The notes under the pieces: generated by a model
Database searches by the model: none
Told to the model about the DNA's origin: nothing
The model's input: the letters and a program-made list of their open reading frames with translations, nothing else
Translations under genes and position numbers: made by a program
In this document: piece after piece, positions 24,073 to 35,354 of the stretch
Layout: every line of letters starts with the position of its first letter
Numbering within the stretch: the stretch's first letter is position 1
From: Roseiarcus sp035606915
Lineage (GTDB): Bacteria > Pseudomonadota > Alphaproteobacteria > Rhizobiales > Beijerinckiaceae
Assembly: GCA_035606915.1 (NCBI GenBank)
Contig: DATNDU010000184.1
Coordinates: 1 to 64,000 of the forward strand
Direction of reading: 5' to 3'
Length of the DNA: 64,000 nt

Positions 24073-25794
24073 TCAGAAAATCTCCGGCTCCGGCACGGGG
24101 GCGCCGAAATCCGTGCGCAGGAAGTCGAAATCGCAGCCCGCCTCGGCCTGCTCGATATGGCGCGAGAACATCCAGCCGTAGCCGCGCTCGAAGCGCGGCT
24201 TCGGCGGCGACCAGGCGGCGCGCCGGGTCGCCATTTCCTCCTGCGAAATCTCGACATCGAGCGTGCGCTGGGCGACATCGAGGGCGATGCGGTCGCCGGT
24301 TCTGACCAGCGCCAGCGGGCCGCCGATATGGCTCTCGGGCGAGACATGCAGCACGCAGGCGCCGTAGGCGGTGCCGCTCATGCGCGCGTCGGAGATGCGC
24401 AGCATGTCGCGCACGCCCTGCTTGATGAGCTTCCTGGGGATCGGCAGCGAGCCCCATTCCGGCATGCCGGGGCCGCCGAGCGGCCCGGCCTCGCGCAGCA
24501 CCAGCACCGTCTCGGCGGTCACGTCGAGGTCGTCGCGGTCGATCATAGCCTTGAGCGCGGGGTAATTGTCGAACACCAGCGCCGGGCCTGCGTGCTTGAG
24601 CAGATGCGGCGCGGCGGCGGACGGCTTGATGACGCAGCCGTTGGGCGCGAGATTGCCGCGCAGCACCGCTAGCGCGCCTTCGGCGTAGATCGGCTTGTCG
24701 AGCGGGCGGATGACGTCGTCGTTATAAACCTGGGCGTTCTCCAAGGTTTCGGCCCAGGTGCGGCCGGAGGCGTTGGTCAGGCTCAGATGGAGATGCTCCT
24801 TCAGCCGCGACATCAGGCCGAGCAGGCCGCCGGCGTAATAGAAATCCTCCATCAGATATTTGTCGCCGCTCGGGCGGATATTGGCGATGACGGGGATCTT
24901 GCGGCTGGCGGCGTCGAAATGGTCGAGCGAGATCGCGGAGCCGGCGCGCCGCGCCATGGCGATGATGTGGATGACGGCATTGGTCGAGCAGCCCATCGCC
25001 ATCGCCACCGTGATGGCGTTGTGAAAGGCGCGCTCGGTCTGGATCTTGTCCGGCGTCAGCCCTTCCTGGACCATTTCGACGATGCGGCGGCCGGAGGCCG
25101 CGCACATGCGGATATGGTTGGAATCGGCGGCGAGAATGGACGAGGCGCCGGGCAGCGTCATGCCGATGACGTCGGCGAGCGCCGTCATCGTCGAGGCGGT
25201 GCCCATCGTCATGCAGACGCCGTAAGAGCGGGCGATGCCGTCCTCGACGCCGCGTATCTCTTCGTCCGACACCGTGCCGGCGCGGCGCTCTTCCCAATAT
25301 CTGATCGTGTCGGAGCCGCTGCCCAGCGTGCGGCCCTTCCAATTGCCGCGCAACATCGGGCCGGCGGGGACATAGATCGCGGGCACGCCGGCGCTGGTGG
25401 CGCCGAGCAGCAGGCCCGGCGTGGTCTTGTCGCAGCCGCCCATCAGCACGACGCCGTCGAGCGGGTGCGAGCGGATCAGTTCCTCCGCCTCCATCGCCAG
25501 GAAGTTGCGATAGAGCATGGTCGTCGGCTTGACCATGACCTCCGACAGCGAGATCGCCGGCAGTTCGAGGGGAAAGCCGCCGGCCTGCAACACGCCGCGC
25601 TTGACGTCCTCGACGCGGGTCTTGAAATGGGCGTGGCACTGGTTGATGTCGGACCAGGTGTTGAGGATGCCGATCACCGGCCGGCCGCGATATTCCTCCT
25701 GGGCGTAGCCCATCTGCGCCATGCGCGAGCGCTGGCCGAAGGTGCGGAAATCGTCGGGGTCGAACCAGCGGGTCGAGCGGGGATTGGGTTTCAT
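24073..25794 (-). CDS. IlvD/Edd-family sugar-acid dehydratase (L-arabinonate dehydratase-like)
   Basis: Iron-sulfur dehydratase of 573 residues. The start MKPNPRSTRWFDPDDFRTFG is typical of the AraC/L-arabinonate and gluconate dehydratase subgroup rather than branched-chain IlvD. Iron-sulfur and Mg ligands appear in 'GILNTWSDINQCHAHF', 'VVLMGGCDKTTPGLL' (Cys) and 'YGVCMTMGTASTM' (Cys), with 'DARMSGTAYGACVLHVSPE' and 'GGPLALVRTGDRIALDV' at the C-terminus. It would convert an aldonate to a 2-keto-3-deoxy acid. The exact sugar acid cannot be told from sequence. The gene is divergent from the PhnD-like gene. Confidence 0.85.
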   Translation of the reverse strand: MKPNPRSTRWFDPDDFRTFGQRSRMAQMGYAQEEYRGRPVIGILNTWSDINQCHAHFKTRVEDVKRGVLQAGGFPLELPAISLSEVMVKPTTMLYRNFLAMEAEELIRSHPLDGVVLMGGCDKTTPGLLLGATSAGVPAIYVPAGPMLRGNWKGRTLGSGSDTIRYWEERRAGTVSDEEIRGVEDGIARSYGVCMTMGTASTMTALADVIGMTLPGASSILAADSNHIRMCAASGRRIVEMVQEGLTPDKIQTERAFHNAITVAMAMGCSTNAVIHIIAMARRAGSAISLDHFDAASRKIPVIANIRPSGDKYLMEDFYYAGGLLGLMSRLKEHLHLSLTNASGRTWAETLENAQVYNDDVIRPLDKPIYAEGALAVLRGNLAPNGCVIKPSAAAPHLLKHAGPALVFDNYPALKAMIDRDDLDVTAETVLVLREAGPLGGPGMPEWGSLPIPRKLIKQGVRDMLRISDARMSGTAYGACVLHVSPESHIGGPLALVRTGDRIALDVAQRTLDVEISQEEMATRRAAWSPPKPRFERGYGWMFSRHIEQAEAGCDFDFLRTDFGAPVPEPEIF

Positions 25795-25900
25795 CGGGCG
25801 TACTCCGTCGCCGAAGACTCTAGCTATATTTGGCCCGGCCGTCATCGCCAGCGAGGCGATCGAACGCGCCGCTTGGACGACGACGCTCGGTTAACTTAGC

Positions 25901-26707
25901 ATGAGCGCCGATCTCGCGAGACCGCCCATGATCGCCGCGCTGCCGATGTACGATTTTCCCTGGGTGCGCGCCGCCACCGACCGGCTCTGGGCGGCGGTCC
26001 GGGGCGGCTTGCGGGCGCAAGGGATCGCCGCGCCCGAAGGCTTGACCCGCGACGGCAAGCTGCCTGACATCTGGCGCGACGACGGCCTCCTGCTGGGGCA
26101 GACCTGCGGCTATCCCTACTGGACGACGCTGCGCCGCAGCTCGGAGGTTCTCGCGGCGCCAATCTATGGCTTCGCCGGCTGCCAGGGGCCGAACCATCGC
26201 AGCTTCGTCATCGCCCGCCGCGACGACCCGCGCACTCGGCTGCAGGAATTTCGCGGCGACCGCGCCGCGCTCAACGGCTTCGACAGTAACAGCGGCATGA
26301 ACCTGTTTCGCTCCGTCGTCGCGCCGCTGGCCGGCGGCAAGCCGTTCTTCGCCGCCGTCGTCGAGACCGGCGGCCATGCGCTCAGCCTCGCCGCGGTCGT
26401 CGAGGAGCGCGCCGACGTCGCGGCGATCGACTGCGTGACCTACGCGCTGCTGGCGCGCGGCGACGCGCGGCTTGTCGCGGCGACGAAAATCATCGGCGAG
26501 ACGCCGGCGTCCCCTGCCCTGCCGTTCATCGCCAGTCGCGCGCTGGCGCCCGAGACCCGCGCCGCGGTGCGCCGGGCGCTGCGCGATCTGCCGCCGATCC
26601 CCGAACTCGGCCTCGTCGGCGTCGCCTTCCTGCCCGAAACGGCTTATGCTCGCGTGGCGGAGATCGAGCGCGAGGCGCAGGCGTTGGGCTATCCCCGTCT
26701 TGCTTGA
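25901..26707 (+). CDS. PhnD-like phosphate/phosphonate-type substrate-binding domain protein
   Basis: 268-residue protein of the periplasmic-binding type 2 fold: 'MIAALPMYDFPWVRAATDRLW', 'LLLGQTCGYPYWTTLRRSSEVLA', 'RAALNGFDSNSGMNLFRSVV' and 'VAAIDCVTYALLAR'. This is the group often annotated as phosphate/phosphonate ABC transporter binding protein. There is no signal peptide from either possible start (ATG at 25901 or at 25928), so it is probably cytosolic rather than a transporter component. No permease or ATPase is adjacent. The function in this form is unknown. Confidence 0.75.
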   Translation: MSADLARPPMIAALPMYDFPWVRAATDRLWAAVRGGLRAQGIAAPEGLTRDGKLPDIWRDDGLLLGQTCGYPYWTTLRRSSEVLAAPIYGFAGCQGPNHRSFVIARRDDPRTRLQEFRGDRAALNGFDSNSGMNLFRSVVAPLAGGKPFFAAVVETGGHALSLAAVVEERADVAAIDCVTYALLARGDARLVAATKIIGETPASPALPFIASRALAPETRAAVRRALRDLPPIPELGLVGVAFLPETAYARVAEIEREAQALGYPRLA

Positions 26708-26758
26708 CCTCGACTGTGGTTTACAAATAAACGATCGCGGCGACACCGGAGGACGATG

Positions 26759-27958
26759 ATGGATTTGGGCTTCAGCGCCGAGGAGATCGCTTTCCGCGCC
26801 GAAGTGCGCGACTTCGTCTCGAACAACTTGCCGGCCGCCATCCACGACAAGCTCGCTGCCGGCCATCACCCCTCCAAGGACGACATCGTCACCTGGACGC
26901 GCATCCTGGCGAAGCAGGGCTGGGGCGCGCCGCATTGGCCGGTGGAATGGGGCGGCACGGGCTGGGAGGCGATCAAGCTGTCGATCTTCACCGACGAGAT
27001 CCAGCGCGGCCACGCCCCCGAATCGCTGGCCTTCGGCACCAGCATGGTCGGGCCGGTGATTTACACCTTCGGCAGCGAGGCGCAGAAACAGCGCTTCCTG
27101 CCGCGCATCCTCGATTTGCGAGACTGGTGGTGCCAGGGCTTCTCCGAGCCCGGCGCCGGCTCGGATTTGGCGGGCCTGCGCACCAAGGCCGAGCGCGACG
27201 GCGATTCCTGGGTCATCAATGGGCAGAAGACCTGGACGACGCTGGCTCAATACGCCGACTGGATTTTCGTGCTCGCCCGCACCGACGCCAGCGTGAAGAA
27301 GCAACAGGGCATCTCTTTCCTCCTCTGCGACATGCAGACGCCGGGGGTGACGGTGAGGCCGATCCAGACCATCGACGGCGGCCACGAGGTCAACGAGGTG
27401 TTCTTCGACAATGCGCGCATCCCCGCCGAGAATATCGTCGGCGAGGTCAACAAGGGCTGGGACTACGCGAAGTTCCTGCTCTCCAACGAGCGCAACGGCA
27501 TCGCCCGCGTCGGCGTCTCCAAGGCGCGGCTCGCCAAGGTGCGCAAGCTCGCCTCGCTCGGCGTCTACGGCGACAAGCCGAAGCTGGAAGACCCGGTTTT
27601 CCGCATCAAGCTCGCCGCCGCCGAGGTCGAACTCAAGGCGCTGGAGATGACGCAGATGCGGGTCATCGCCGCCAGCCGCACGCAGCCCAAGGGCAAGCCG
27701 AACCCGATGTCCTCGGTGCTGAAGATCAAAGGCTCGGAGTTGCAGCAGGCGACGACCGAGTTGCTGATGGACGTCGTCGGCCCCTATGCGCTGCCCTACA
27801 GCGAAGAACAGGGCGACCGCTGGAACGAGCCGGCGGTCGGGCCGGATTGGGCCTCGACCATCGCGCCGACCTATTTCAACACCCGCAAGGTCTCGATCTA
27901 CGGCGGCTCCAACGAAATCCAGCGTAACATCATCGCCAAAGCGATCCTGGGGCTCTGA
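26759..27958 (+). CDS. pimC: Acyl-CoA dehydrogenase, PimC-like large subunit
   Basis: FAD-dependent acyl-CoA dehydrogenase of 399 residues. Of two adjacent ATGs I chose the second because GGAGG lies 6 bases before it. Sequence features are 'MDLGFSAEEIAFRAEVRDFV', 'GWGAPHWPVEWGGTGW', 'QGFSEPGAGSDLAGL' (FAD/acyl signature) and 'YGGSNEIQRNIIAKAILGL' at the C-terminus. The sequence resembles pimeloyl-CoA dehydrogenase large subunits, which oxidise dicarboxyl-CoA thioesters in pairs with a small subunit encoded next door. The substrate is inferred. The downstream partner starts 4 bases after its stop. Confidence 0.85.
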   Translation: MDLGFSAEEIAFRAEVRDFVSNNLPAAIHDKLAAGHHPSKDDIVTWTRILAKQGWGAPHWPVEWGGTGWEAIKLSIFTDEIQRGHAPESLAFGTSMVGPVIYTFGSEAQKQRFLPRILDLRDWWCQGFSEPGAGSDLAGLRTKAERDGDSWVINGQKTWTTLAQYADWIFVLARTDASVKKQQGISFLLCDMQTPGVTVRPIQTIDGGHEVNEVFFDNARIPAENIVGEVNKGWDYAKFLLSNERNGIARVGVSKARLAKVRKLASLGVYGDKPKLEDPVFRIKLAAAEVELKALEMTQMRVIAASRTQPKGKPNPMSSVLKIKGSELQQATTELLMDVVGPYALPYSEEQGDRWNEPAVGPDWASTIAPTYFNTRKVSIYGGSNEIQRNIIAKAILGL

Positions 27959-27962
27959 TCCA

Positions 27963-29099
27963 ATGGACTTCGATCTCAGCGACGAACAGACGCTCATCGC
28001 CGACAATGTCGCGCGGCTGATGAAGGACAAATACGGCTTCGAGAGCCGCAAGACCTACGCGGCCGCGCCGCTCGGCTTCAGCGAGCCGCTGTGGCGCCAA
28101 TACGCCGATCTCGGCCTCCTCGGCGCGCCCTTCGCCGAGGAAGACGGCGGCTTCGGCGGCGGCGCGGTCGAAATCATGCTGACGCAGGAAGCCTTCGGCC
28201 GCGCGCTGGCGCTGGAGCCTTATTTTTCCACCGTGGTGCTGGCCGGCGGGGCGCTGCGCCATGCGGCCTCGGCGCAGGAGCGCGCCGAACTGATCCCGCA
28301 GGTCGCGGGCGGCGAGTTGCGGCTGGCGCTGGCGCATGCGGAGCCGCAATCGGGCTGGAATATCTTCGACGTCAAGACGACGGCCAAGCGCGACGGCGAC
28401 GGCTACAAGCTCGACGGCGAAAAGGGCTTGGTCCTCAACGGCGACAGCGCCGACAAGCTCATTGTGCTGGCGCGCATCTCCGGCGCGCAGCGCGACAAGG
28501 ACGGCCTCGGGCTGTTCCTGATCGAGGCCGACGCTCCTGGCGTCAGCCGCCGCCGCTACCCGACGCAGGACGGACGCCGCGCCGCCGAGGTTTCGCTCTC
28601 CGCCGCCAAGGCGAGGGCGCTTGGCGAGCCGGGCAAGGCGGGCCCGGCGATGGCGCGGGTGATCGAGGACGCCATCGCCGCGCTGGCGGCCGAAGCGGTC
28701 GGGGCGATGGCGGAGGCGGTCGAGATGACGACCGAATATCTGAAGACGCGCAAGCAGTTCGGCGTCGCCATCGGCTCGTTCCAGGCCTTGCAGCACCGCG
28801 CCGCGGACATGGTGGTGGCGCTGGAGCAGGCGCGCAGCATGATGTATTTGGCGGCGATGTCGACCAGCGAACCGGACGCCGGCGCCCGCGCGCGCGCCAT
28901 GAGCGCGGTGAAGGCGCAGATCGGCCGTTCGGCCAAGTTCATCGGCCAGCAGGCGACGCAATTGCACGGCGGCATCGCCATGACCTACGAATACAAGCTC
29001 GGCCATCTGTTCAAGCGGCTGACGATGATCGACATGGCCTACGGCGACGCGGATCATCATCTGGCCCGGCTCGGCGAGGGCGACAGCCTTTTTGCGTGA
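27963..29099 (+). CDS. pimD: Acyl-CoA dehydrogenase, PimD-like small subunit
   Basis: 378-residue acyl-CoA dehydrogenase beginning MDFDLSDEQTLIADNVARLM. It shows 'LGLLGAPFAEEDGGFGGGAVEIML', a divergent middle beta-barrel and the C-terminal helical domain 'EYLKTRKQFGVAIGSFQALQHRAADM' and 'TQLHGGIAMTYEYKLGHLFKRL'. The protein is the probable heterodimer partner of the upstream subunit. No acyl-CoA ligase, thiolase or hydratase of the Pim pathway is adjacent, so the pair stands apart from the usual pimFABCDE set. Confidence 0.85.
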   Translation: MDFDLSDEQTLIADNVARLMKDKYGFESRKTYAAAPLGFSEPLWRQYADLGLLGAPFAEEDGGFGGGAVEIMLTQEAFGRALALEPYFSTVVLAGGALRHAASAQERAELIPQVAGGELRLALAHAEPQSGWNIFDVKTTAKRDGDGYKLDGEKGLVLNGDSADKLIVLARISGAQRDKDGLGLFLIEADAPGVSRRRYPTQDGRRAAEVSLSAAKARALGEPGKAGPAMARVIEDAIAALAAEAVGAMAEAVEMTTEYLKTRKQFGVAIGSFQALQHRAADMVVALEQARSMMYLAAMSTSEPDAGARARAMSAVKAQIGRSAKFIGQQATQLHGGIAMTYEYKLGHLFKRLTMIDMAYGDADHHLARLGEGDSLFA

Positions 29100-29530
29100 G
29101 GGGTGGGCGGGCTCGCCCGGCGAGCAGACGTCGCAGGACAGTCCCGTCCACTGCGATTTCAAATGTTTAGGCGCCAAAAACTGTCCACCCGCTGAGGGCG
29201 GAAACGGGGGCTTCCATCATGGTCGGGCTCGTCCGGCCATCGACGCAATTCGGTTGCAGAGGCCGCTTGAAACCTTGCAGCTTAAAGCTTTGCACGACCT
29301 GCGGACGAGCCCGGCGATGACGGAGAACGCAATTCCAGACCCTCGCCTCGGGAGTTACGTCCACCCGGGTTCGCCTCGGGCGAGAGGGGCCGGACTGACG
29401 GTCTTTGCGCGACGATTTCGCAGAGCGAAACTTGGTCTGCGATCCTAACATACTTTCTGTTTTTTAGAAAGGGAAAAGGAAGGGAGGCTTGCTCGGAGGC
29501 GTTGGGGTCGGCGACGGGGAAATCGCTGGT
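29100..29530. other. Repeat-containing spacer without a gene
   Basis: No supported gene between the acyl-CoA dehydrogenase and the DUF922-like gene. It contains a perfect 12-bp inverted repeat embedded in a rhizobial-type dispersed repeat, and a short GC-rich hairpin just after the dehydrogenase stop (CGGGC-tc-GCCCG at 29108-29119) that could help termination. Confidence 0.55.
29224..29313. repeat. Inverted repeat, 12-bp arms, of the 'CATGGCCGGGCTCGTCCGGCCATC' type
   Basis: CGGGCTCGTCCG at 29224-29235 and its exact complement CGGACGAGCCCG at 29302-29313 flank a 66-base interior. The left context 'catggtcgggctcgtccggccatcgacg' and right context 'gcggacgagcccggcgatgac' look like two opposed halves of a dispersed repeat widely seen in Hyphomicrobiales intergenic regions. 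Confidence 0.75.
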
Positions 29531-30055
29531 CTAGGTGCAACCGCCCGGTCCGGCGGGACTGACGGCCACCGAAACCTGATTGCCGACATGGGTGACCGTG
29601 ACCAGCCCCTCCGTCTTGTGCAGCGCCTCGCAGGCCGCCAGGAGAGCATCGCCCATTTCGGCTGTGACCGCCTCGGCTTCCGAGGCCGTCTTGCCCACAT
29701 ACTTTTTCTCGATCTCGGCCTTTTTCGCGGCGAACGCGCTCTGGTAGGTGTCGATATGCTTTTGCTCGTGCGCTTTATTCAACGCCTCCACACGATCAAT
29801 CGCTGTCCTATTGACCGCATCGGGCTGCGGCTGCGGTTTGCCGTTCTTCTTGCCCGAGCCCGCCCAGTGCGCGGTCGTGGAACTGATCGTAAGCGTCATC
29901 GTTGCGCCGGCGATCTTGCCGTCCTCGTCGAGGCTCCATTTGACGCTTATGTGCGGCTTCGTCTCGCCTAGCGTTCCCGCCCCGAATATGGCGGCGGCGC
30001 CGTCAGTGAAGTCATCGACGGTGCTGGCGAAAATATTGGTAAGACCGACACCCAT
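29531..30055 (-). CDS. DUF922-like protein with HExxH motif
   Basis: 174-residue protein; the ATG at 30055 is well placed after CCAGGAGGACGCA. It carries a zinc-protease-like motif in 'ALNKAHEQKHIDTYQSAFAA' (H96, E97, H100), as in the DUF922 (PF06037) family, and a preceding beta-rich part ('ISVKWSLDEDGKIAGATMTLTISSTTAHWAG'). Usual DUF922 proteins are exported, but no signal peptide is visible at this N-terminus ('MGVGLTNIFASTVDDFTDGA'). Function unknown; peptidase activity is inference from one motif. It is isolated between repeat-rich spacers, which suggests an accessory gene. Confidence 0.65.
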   Translation of the reverse strand: MGVGLTNIFASTVDDFTDGAAAIFGAGTLGETKPHISVKWSLDEDGKIAGATMTLTISSTTAHWAGSGKKNGKPQPQPDAVNRTAIDRVEALNKAHEQKHIDTYQSAFAAKKAEIEKKYVGKTASEAEAVTAEMGDALLAACEALHKTEGLVTVTHVGNQVSVAVSPAGPGGCT

Positions 30056-30261
30056 TGCGTCCTCCTGGCACCAATGCCCAGCAAAAAACAGACCACTTTC
30101 GGTGTACAATATCAACATAGACGCCGAGCGTGAACCGCCCAGCAGGGGCGGCCTGGCGAACTTGTTGGCCCAGACCGGACGCACGTCCTCGTCGACTTAC
30201 GGAACGCTTAGGAATACGCGCGCGCCGCGGGTGGCGAACCCTCGGATTCGCGCGGCGCCCG

Positions 30262-30689
30262 TCACTTCGCCGCCGGCAGCTTCCCCACCTCGAGCGCGTG
30301 CAGCCACACCGTCCACGACGTCGCGCCAATGCGCTGCGTCACCGGCGCGTCGAGGCGGCCGTCGAGCACGCGCTCATCGATCTTGATCTCGCCGATCAAC
30401 CCGGTGGCGACGAAGGCGATCGGCTGCTCGGTCTTCTCCACCACCACGAGTTGGTCGTAGAGATCCTTGTCGCGCGTCGACAGGCCGACGGTGATCTCGC
30501 CCGGCTTCGGCTCCATCTTGCCGAACAGCCCGCGCCGCGCCGGGCCGAGCACGACCTTGCCGGCCTCGATGCGTGCCGGGAAGGTCAGCGCCTGCCCGGC
30601 CTTCAGGATCAGCGGCGTCGGTTTCGGCGCCGGCTTGGGCTGCGGCGCCGCAAGCGCGACGCCGGCCGTCGCCAGCAGAATTATCAGCC

Positions 30690-30693
<4 letters not shown>
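30262..30693 (-). CDS. Small secreted protein of unknown function, downstream of acnA
   Basis: 143-residue product starting at a GTG that overlaps the acnA stop (GTGA). The N-terminus 'MRLIILLATAGVALAAPQPKP' is a short signal peptide with likely cleavage after ALA. A proline-rich stretch follows, then a compact domain ('VLGPARRGLFGKMEPKPGEITVGLSTRDKDLYDQLVV' and 'TSWTVWLHALEVGKL'). I do not recognise a family with certainty. Periplasmic location is inferred. Translational coupling to aconitase is unusual for a secreted protein. Confidence 0.7.
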
Positions 30694-33401
<2,708 letters not shown>

Positions 33402-33441
33402 GGGGCTCTCCGATTTATGAGGGAAGGTCTGCCCTGTTATA

Positions 33442-33447
33442 GATAAT
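33442..33447 (+). promoter_or_regulatory. Candidate -10 element (TAGATA-like, within TATAGATAAT) in the acnA/ccmA divergent region
   Basis: The 112-base region between the divergent acnA and ccmA starts contains TTATAGATAATACC, the only AT-rich stretch there, about 70 bases before ccmA. Weak evidence from position and composition only. Confidence 0.25.
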
Positions 33448-33513
33448 ACCTTTCGCGTGGGATACAGGCTCTGCGGCCCGTGGCAACGCTTCTTGGGCCG
33501 GGAAAAGGGGGTT

Positions 33514-34128
33514 ATGCGCCTGCTCGCGGAAAATTTGACGCTGGAGCGCGGCGGCCGGCGGCTCGTCGCCGGGCTTTCGTTCGCGCTCGGCGCGGGCGAG
33601 GCGCTTATCGTCAGCGGGCCGAACGGCGCCGGCAAGTCGAGCCTGCTGCGCGGGCTGGCCGGGCTGCTCGGCTTTGCGGCCGGCCACGCCAGGCTCGACG
33701 GCGGCGCGGCGGACCTGACGATGGCCGAGCAGCTGCATTATCTCGGCCACGCCGATTCGCTCAAAGGCGCGCTGACGGCGCGCGAAAACCTCAGCTTCTG
33801 GGCGGCGCTGCTCGGCGGCGGGGCTTTGAGCGAAACGGAGGCGCTGCGACGGCTTGGCCTGCCGCATGTCGCCGATTTCCCGGTCCGGGCGCTGTCGGCG
33901 GGGCAGCAGCGGCGCGTCGCGCTGGCGCGGCTGTTCGTCGCGGCGCGCCCGCTCTGGCTGCTTGATGAACCGACCACCGCGCTCGACGCGGCGGCGCAAG
34001 ATCTGTTCGCCGCGGCGATGAGCGAGCATCTGGCCGGCGGCGGCCTTATCGTCGCGGCGACCCACGCTCCGCTCGGGCTCGCATCGGCGCGCAGCCTCCA
34101 CCTCGCCGGCGGCGCGGTGGCGGCATGA
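33514..34128 (+). CDS. ccmA: Heme exporter ATP-binding protein CcmA
   Basis: ATPase of the cytochrome c maturation ABC transporter, which drives release of holo-CcmE. The product is 204 residues with Walker A 'SGPNGAGKSSLLRGLAG', signature 'LSAGQQRRVALARLFVAARP' and Walker B 'LWLLDEPTTALD', plus the CcmA-typical opening 'MRLLAENLTLERGGRRLVAG'. Its stop overlaps the ccmB start. It is divergent from acnA. Confidence 0.93.
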   Translation: MRLLAENLTLERGGRRLVAGLSFALGAGEALIVSGPNGAGKSSLLRGLAGLLGFAAGHARLDGGAADLTMAEQLHYLGHADSLKGALTARENLSFWAALLGGGALSETEALRRLGLPHVADFPVRALSAGQQRRVALARLFVAARPLWLLDEPTTALDAAAQDLFAAAMSEHLAGGGLIVAATHAPLGLASARSLHLAGGAVAA

Positions 34129-34793
34129 GGCCGTTGTTGGCTTTGTTCGTGCGCGAGTGGCGCGTGGCGCGGCGCATCGGCGGCGGCGCCGCGGTGGGGG
34201 CGGTGTTCTTCCTGATTCTGGTCGCCATCATGCCGTTCGCGCTCGGGCCGGACCTGCGGCTGCTGGCCAAGCTCGGCCCGGCGATCCTTTGGATCGCGGC
34301 GCTGCTCTCCACCCTGCTCGGCCTCGACCGACTGTTCCAGGCCGACGCCGAAGACGGCTCGCTCGATCTCTACGCCCACGCCGCGCCGCCGCTGGAAGCC
34401 ATCGTGCTGGTCAAATGCGCGGCGCATTGGACGACCTCGATCCTGCCGCTGATCGTCGTCGCGCCGCTGTTCGGGCTGATGCTGGCGATGGATGGGCCGG
34501 CGCTGGGGCTGACGACGCTAACGCTGCTGGCGGGCACGCCGGCGCTGACGATGATCGGCGCCATCGGCGCGGCGCTGACCGCTTCGTTGCGCCGCGGCGG
34601 GCTGTTGATGGCGGTGCTGGTGCTGCCGCTGGCGATCCCGGCGCTGATCTTCGGCGTCGCCGCAGCGTCGGCGGCGACCGGCGGCGGCGCTGGCTTTGCG
34701 ACGCCGTTCGCCGCGCTTGCCGCGATCAGCCTGTTCGCGATTGCGGCCGCGCCGTTCGCCTGCGCGGCGGCGATTCGTCTGGCGCGCGAGTGA
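34125..34793 (+). CDS. ccmB: Heme exporter permease CcmB
   Basis: Inner-membrane component of the CcmABCD complex, 222 residues with about six hydrophobic helices. It starts 'MRPLLALFVREWRVARRIGGG' and contains the CcmB-like 'LLSTLLGLDRLFQADAEDGSLDLYAHAAPPLEAIVLVKCAAHW'. It is coupled to ccmA. The usual following genes ccmC, ccmD and ccmG are not here: the next gene is a small antiparallel one and then an AT-rich spacer. Confidence 0.93.
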   Translation: MRPLLALFVREWRVARRIGGGAAVGAVFFLILVAIMPFALGPDLRLLAKLGPAILWIAALLSTLLGLDRLFQADAEDGSLDLYAHAAPPLEAIVLVKCAAHWTTSILPLIVVAPLFGLMLAMDGPALGLTTLTLLAGTPALTMIGAIGAALTASLRRGGLLMAVLVLPLAIPALIFGVAAASAATGGGAGFATPFAALAAISLFAIAAAPFACAAAIRLARE

Positions 34794-34817
34794 AGCGACG
34801 CCGCGGCGGGCCGGCGC

Positions 34818-35048
34818 TCACGTCCATTCGGCGACGCGCGCCGCGGCGTCGTGCAAGGCGTTCGCGCGCAGCGCGATTAACACTTTATGAAGTTCCTCGC
34901 CGGCGCTCTGTAGCGCTTCCTGCGGCCGCGATACGACCGCAAGCTCCTCCGGCAGCGCCTCCCGCTCGGCCGATCTGGCGTCGGCCAGCGCATATTCTAG
35001 AGCAATGAGGGCGCGCTCCAATCGATCGTACAGGTTTGCGCTTTGCAT
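34818..35048 (-). CDS. Small hypothetical helical protein
   Basis: 76-residue protein beginning MQSANLYDRLERALIALEYA. It is predicted all-helical, alanine- and glutamate-rich, without membrane segments. An AAAAGGG sequence lies about 8 bases before the ATG. I do not recognise a family. It is convergent with ccmB and its promoter would lie at the edge of the AT-rich spacer. Real-gene status is likely but unproven. Confidence 0.5.
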   Translation of the reverse strand: MQSANLYDRLERALIALEYALADARSAEREALPEELAVVSRPQEALQSAGEELHKVLIALRANALHDAAARVAEWT

Positions 35049-35335
35049 TGCGCGCCCTTTTCACTGTGCCCGAATTAGCGCTGTTAACGTGGAGCCCTAT
35101 ACCCCCAGCTTTGGCGCTTTCTCTACGTAAACCTAAAGATAGATGCATCGGATTATAGTTGTCAACCTACCTTTACAAAGCGAATGCAAGATACCGGAAA
35201 ATGGTTTACCCCCCTGCAAACTTGAACTTAACGCCCTCAAACAATGCATAAACGTATTATTAACCATACAAATATTGAGATATTCTATCATTCTATATGC
35301 ATTGCACAATGTTTGTATTTTGAAGTAAAAAATAG

Positions 35336-35354
35336 AATTTTAATAATTAAAATT
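35336..35354. repeat. AT-only inverted repeat (9-bp arms, 1-base spacer)
   Basis: AATTTTAAT and ATTAAAATT are exact reverse complements around a single A. In a high-GC genome such a sequence is rare by chance; it could be a protein-binding or easily melted site. Confidence 0.7.

Noticed and set aside
25820..28051. A 743-codon leftward frame antisense to the PhnD-like and acyl-CoA dehydrogenase genes
   Set aside because: Antisense shadow of real genes with intact FAD/acyl-CoA motifs; the product has no family features.
35143..35328. 61-codon frame in the AT-rich spacer
   Set aside because: No ribosome-binding site and composition dictated by AT-rich DNA; no recognisable protein features.
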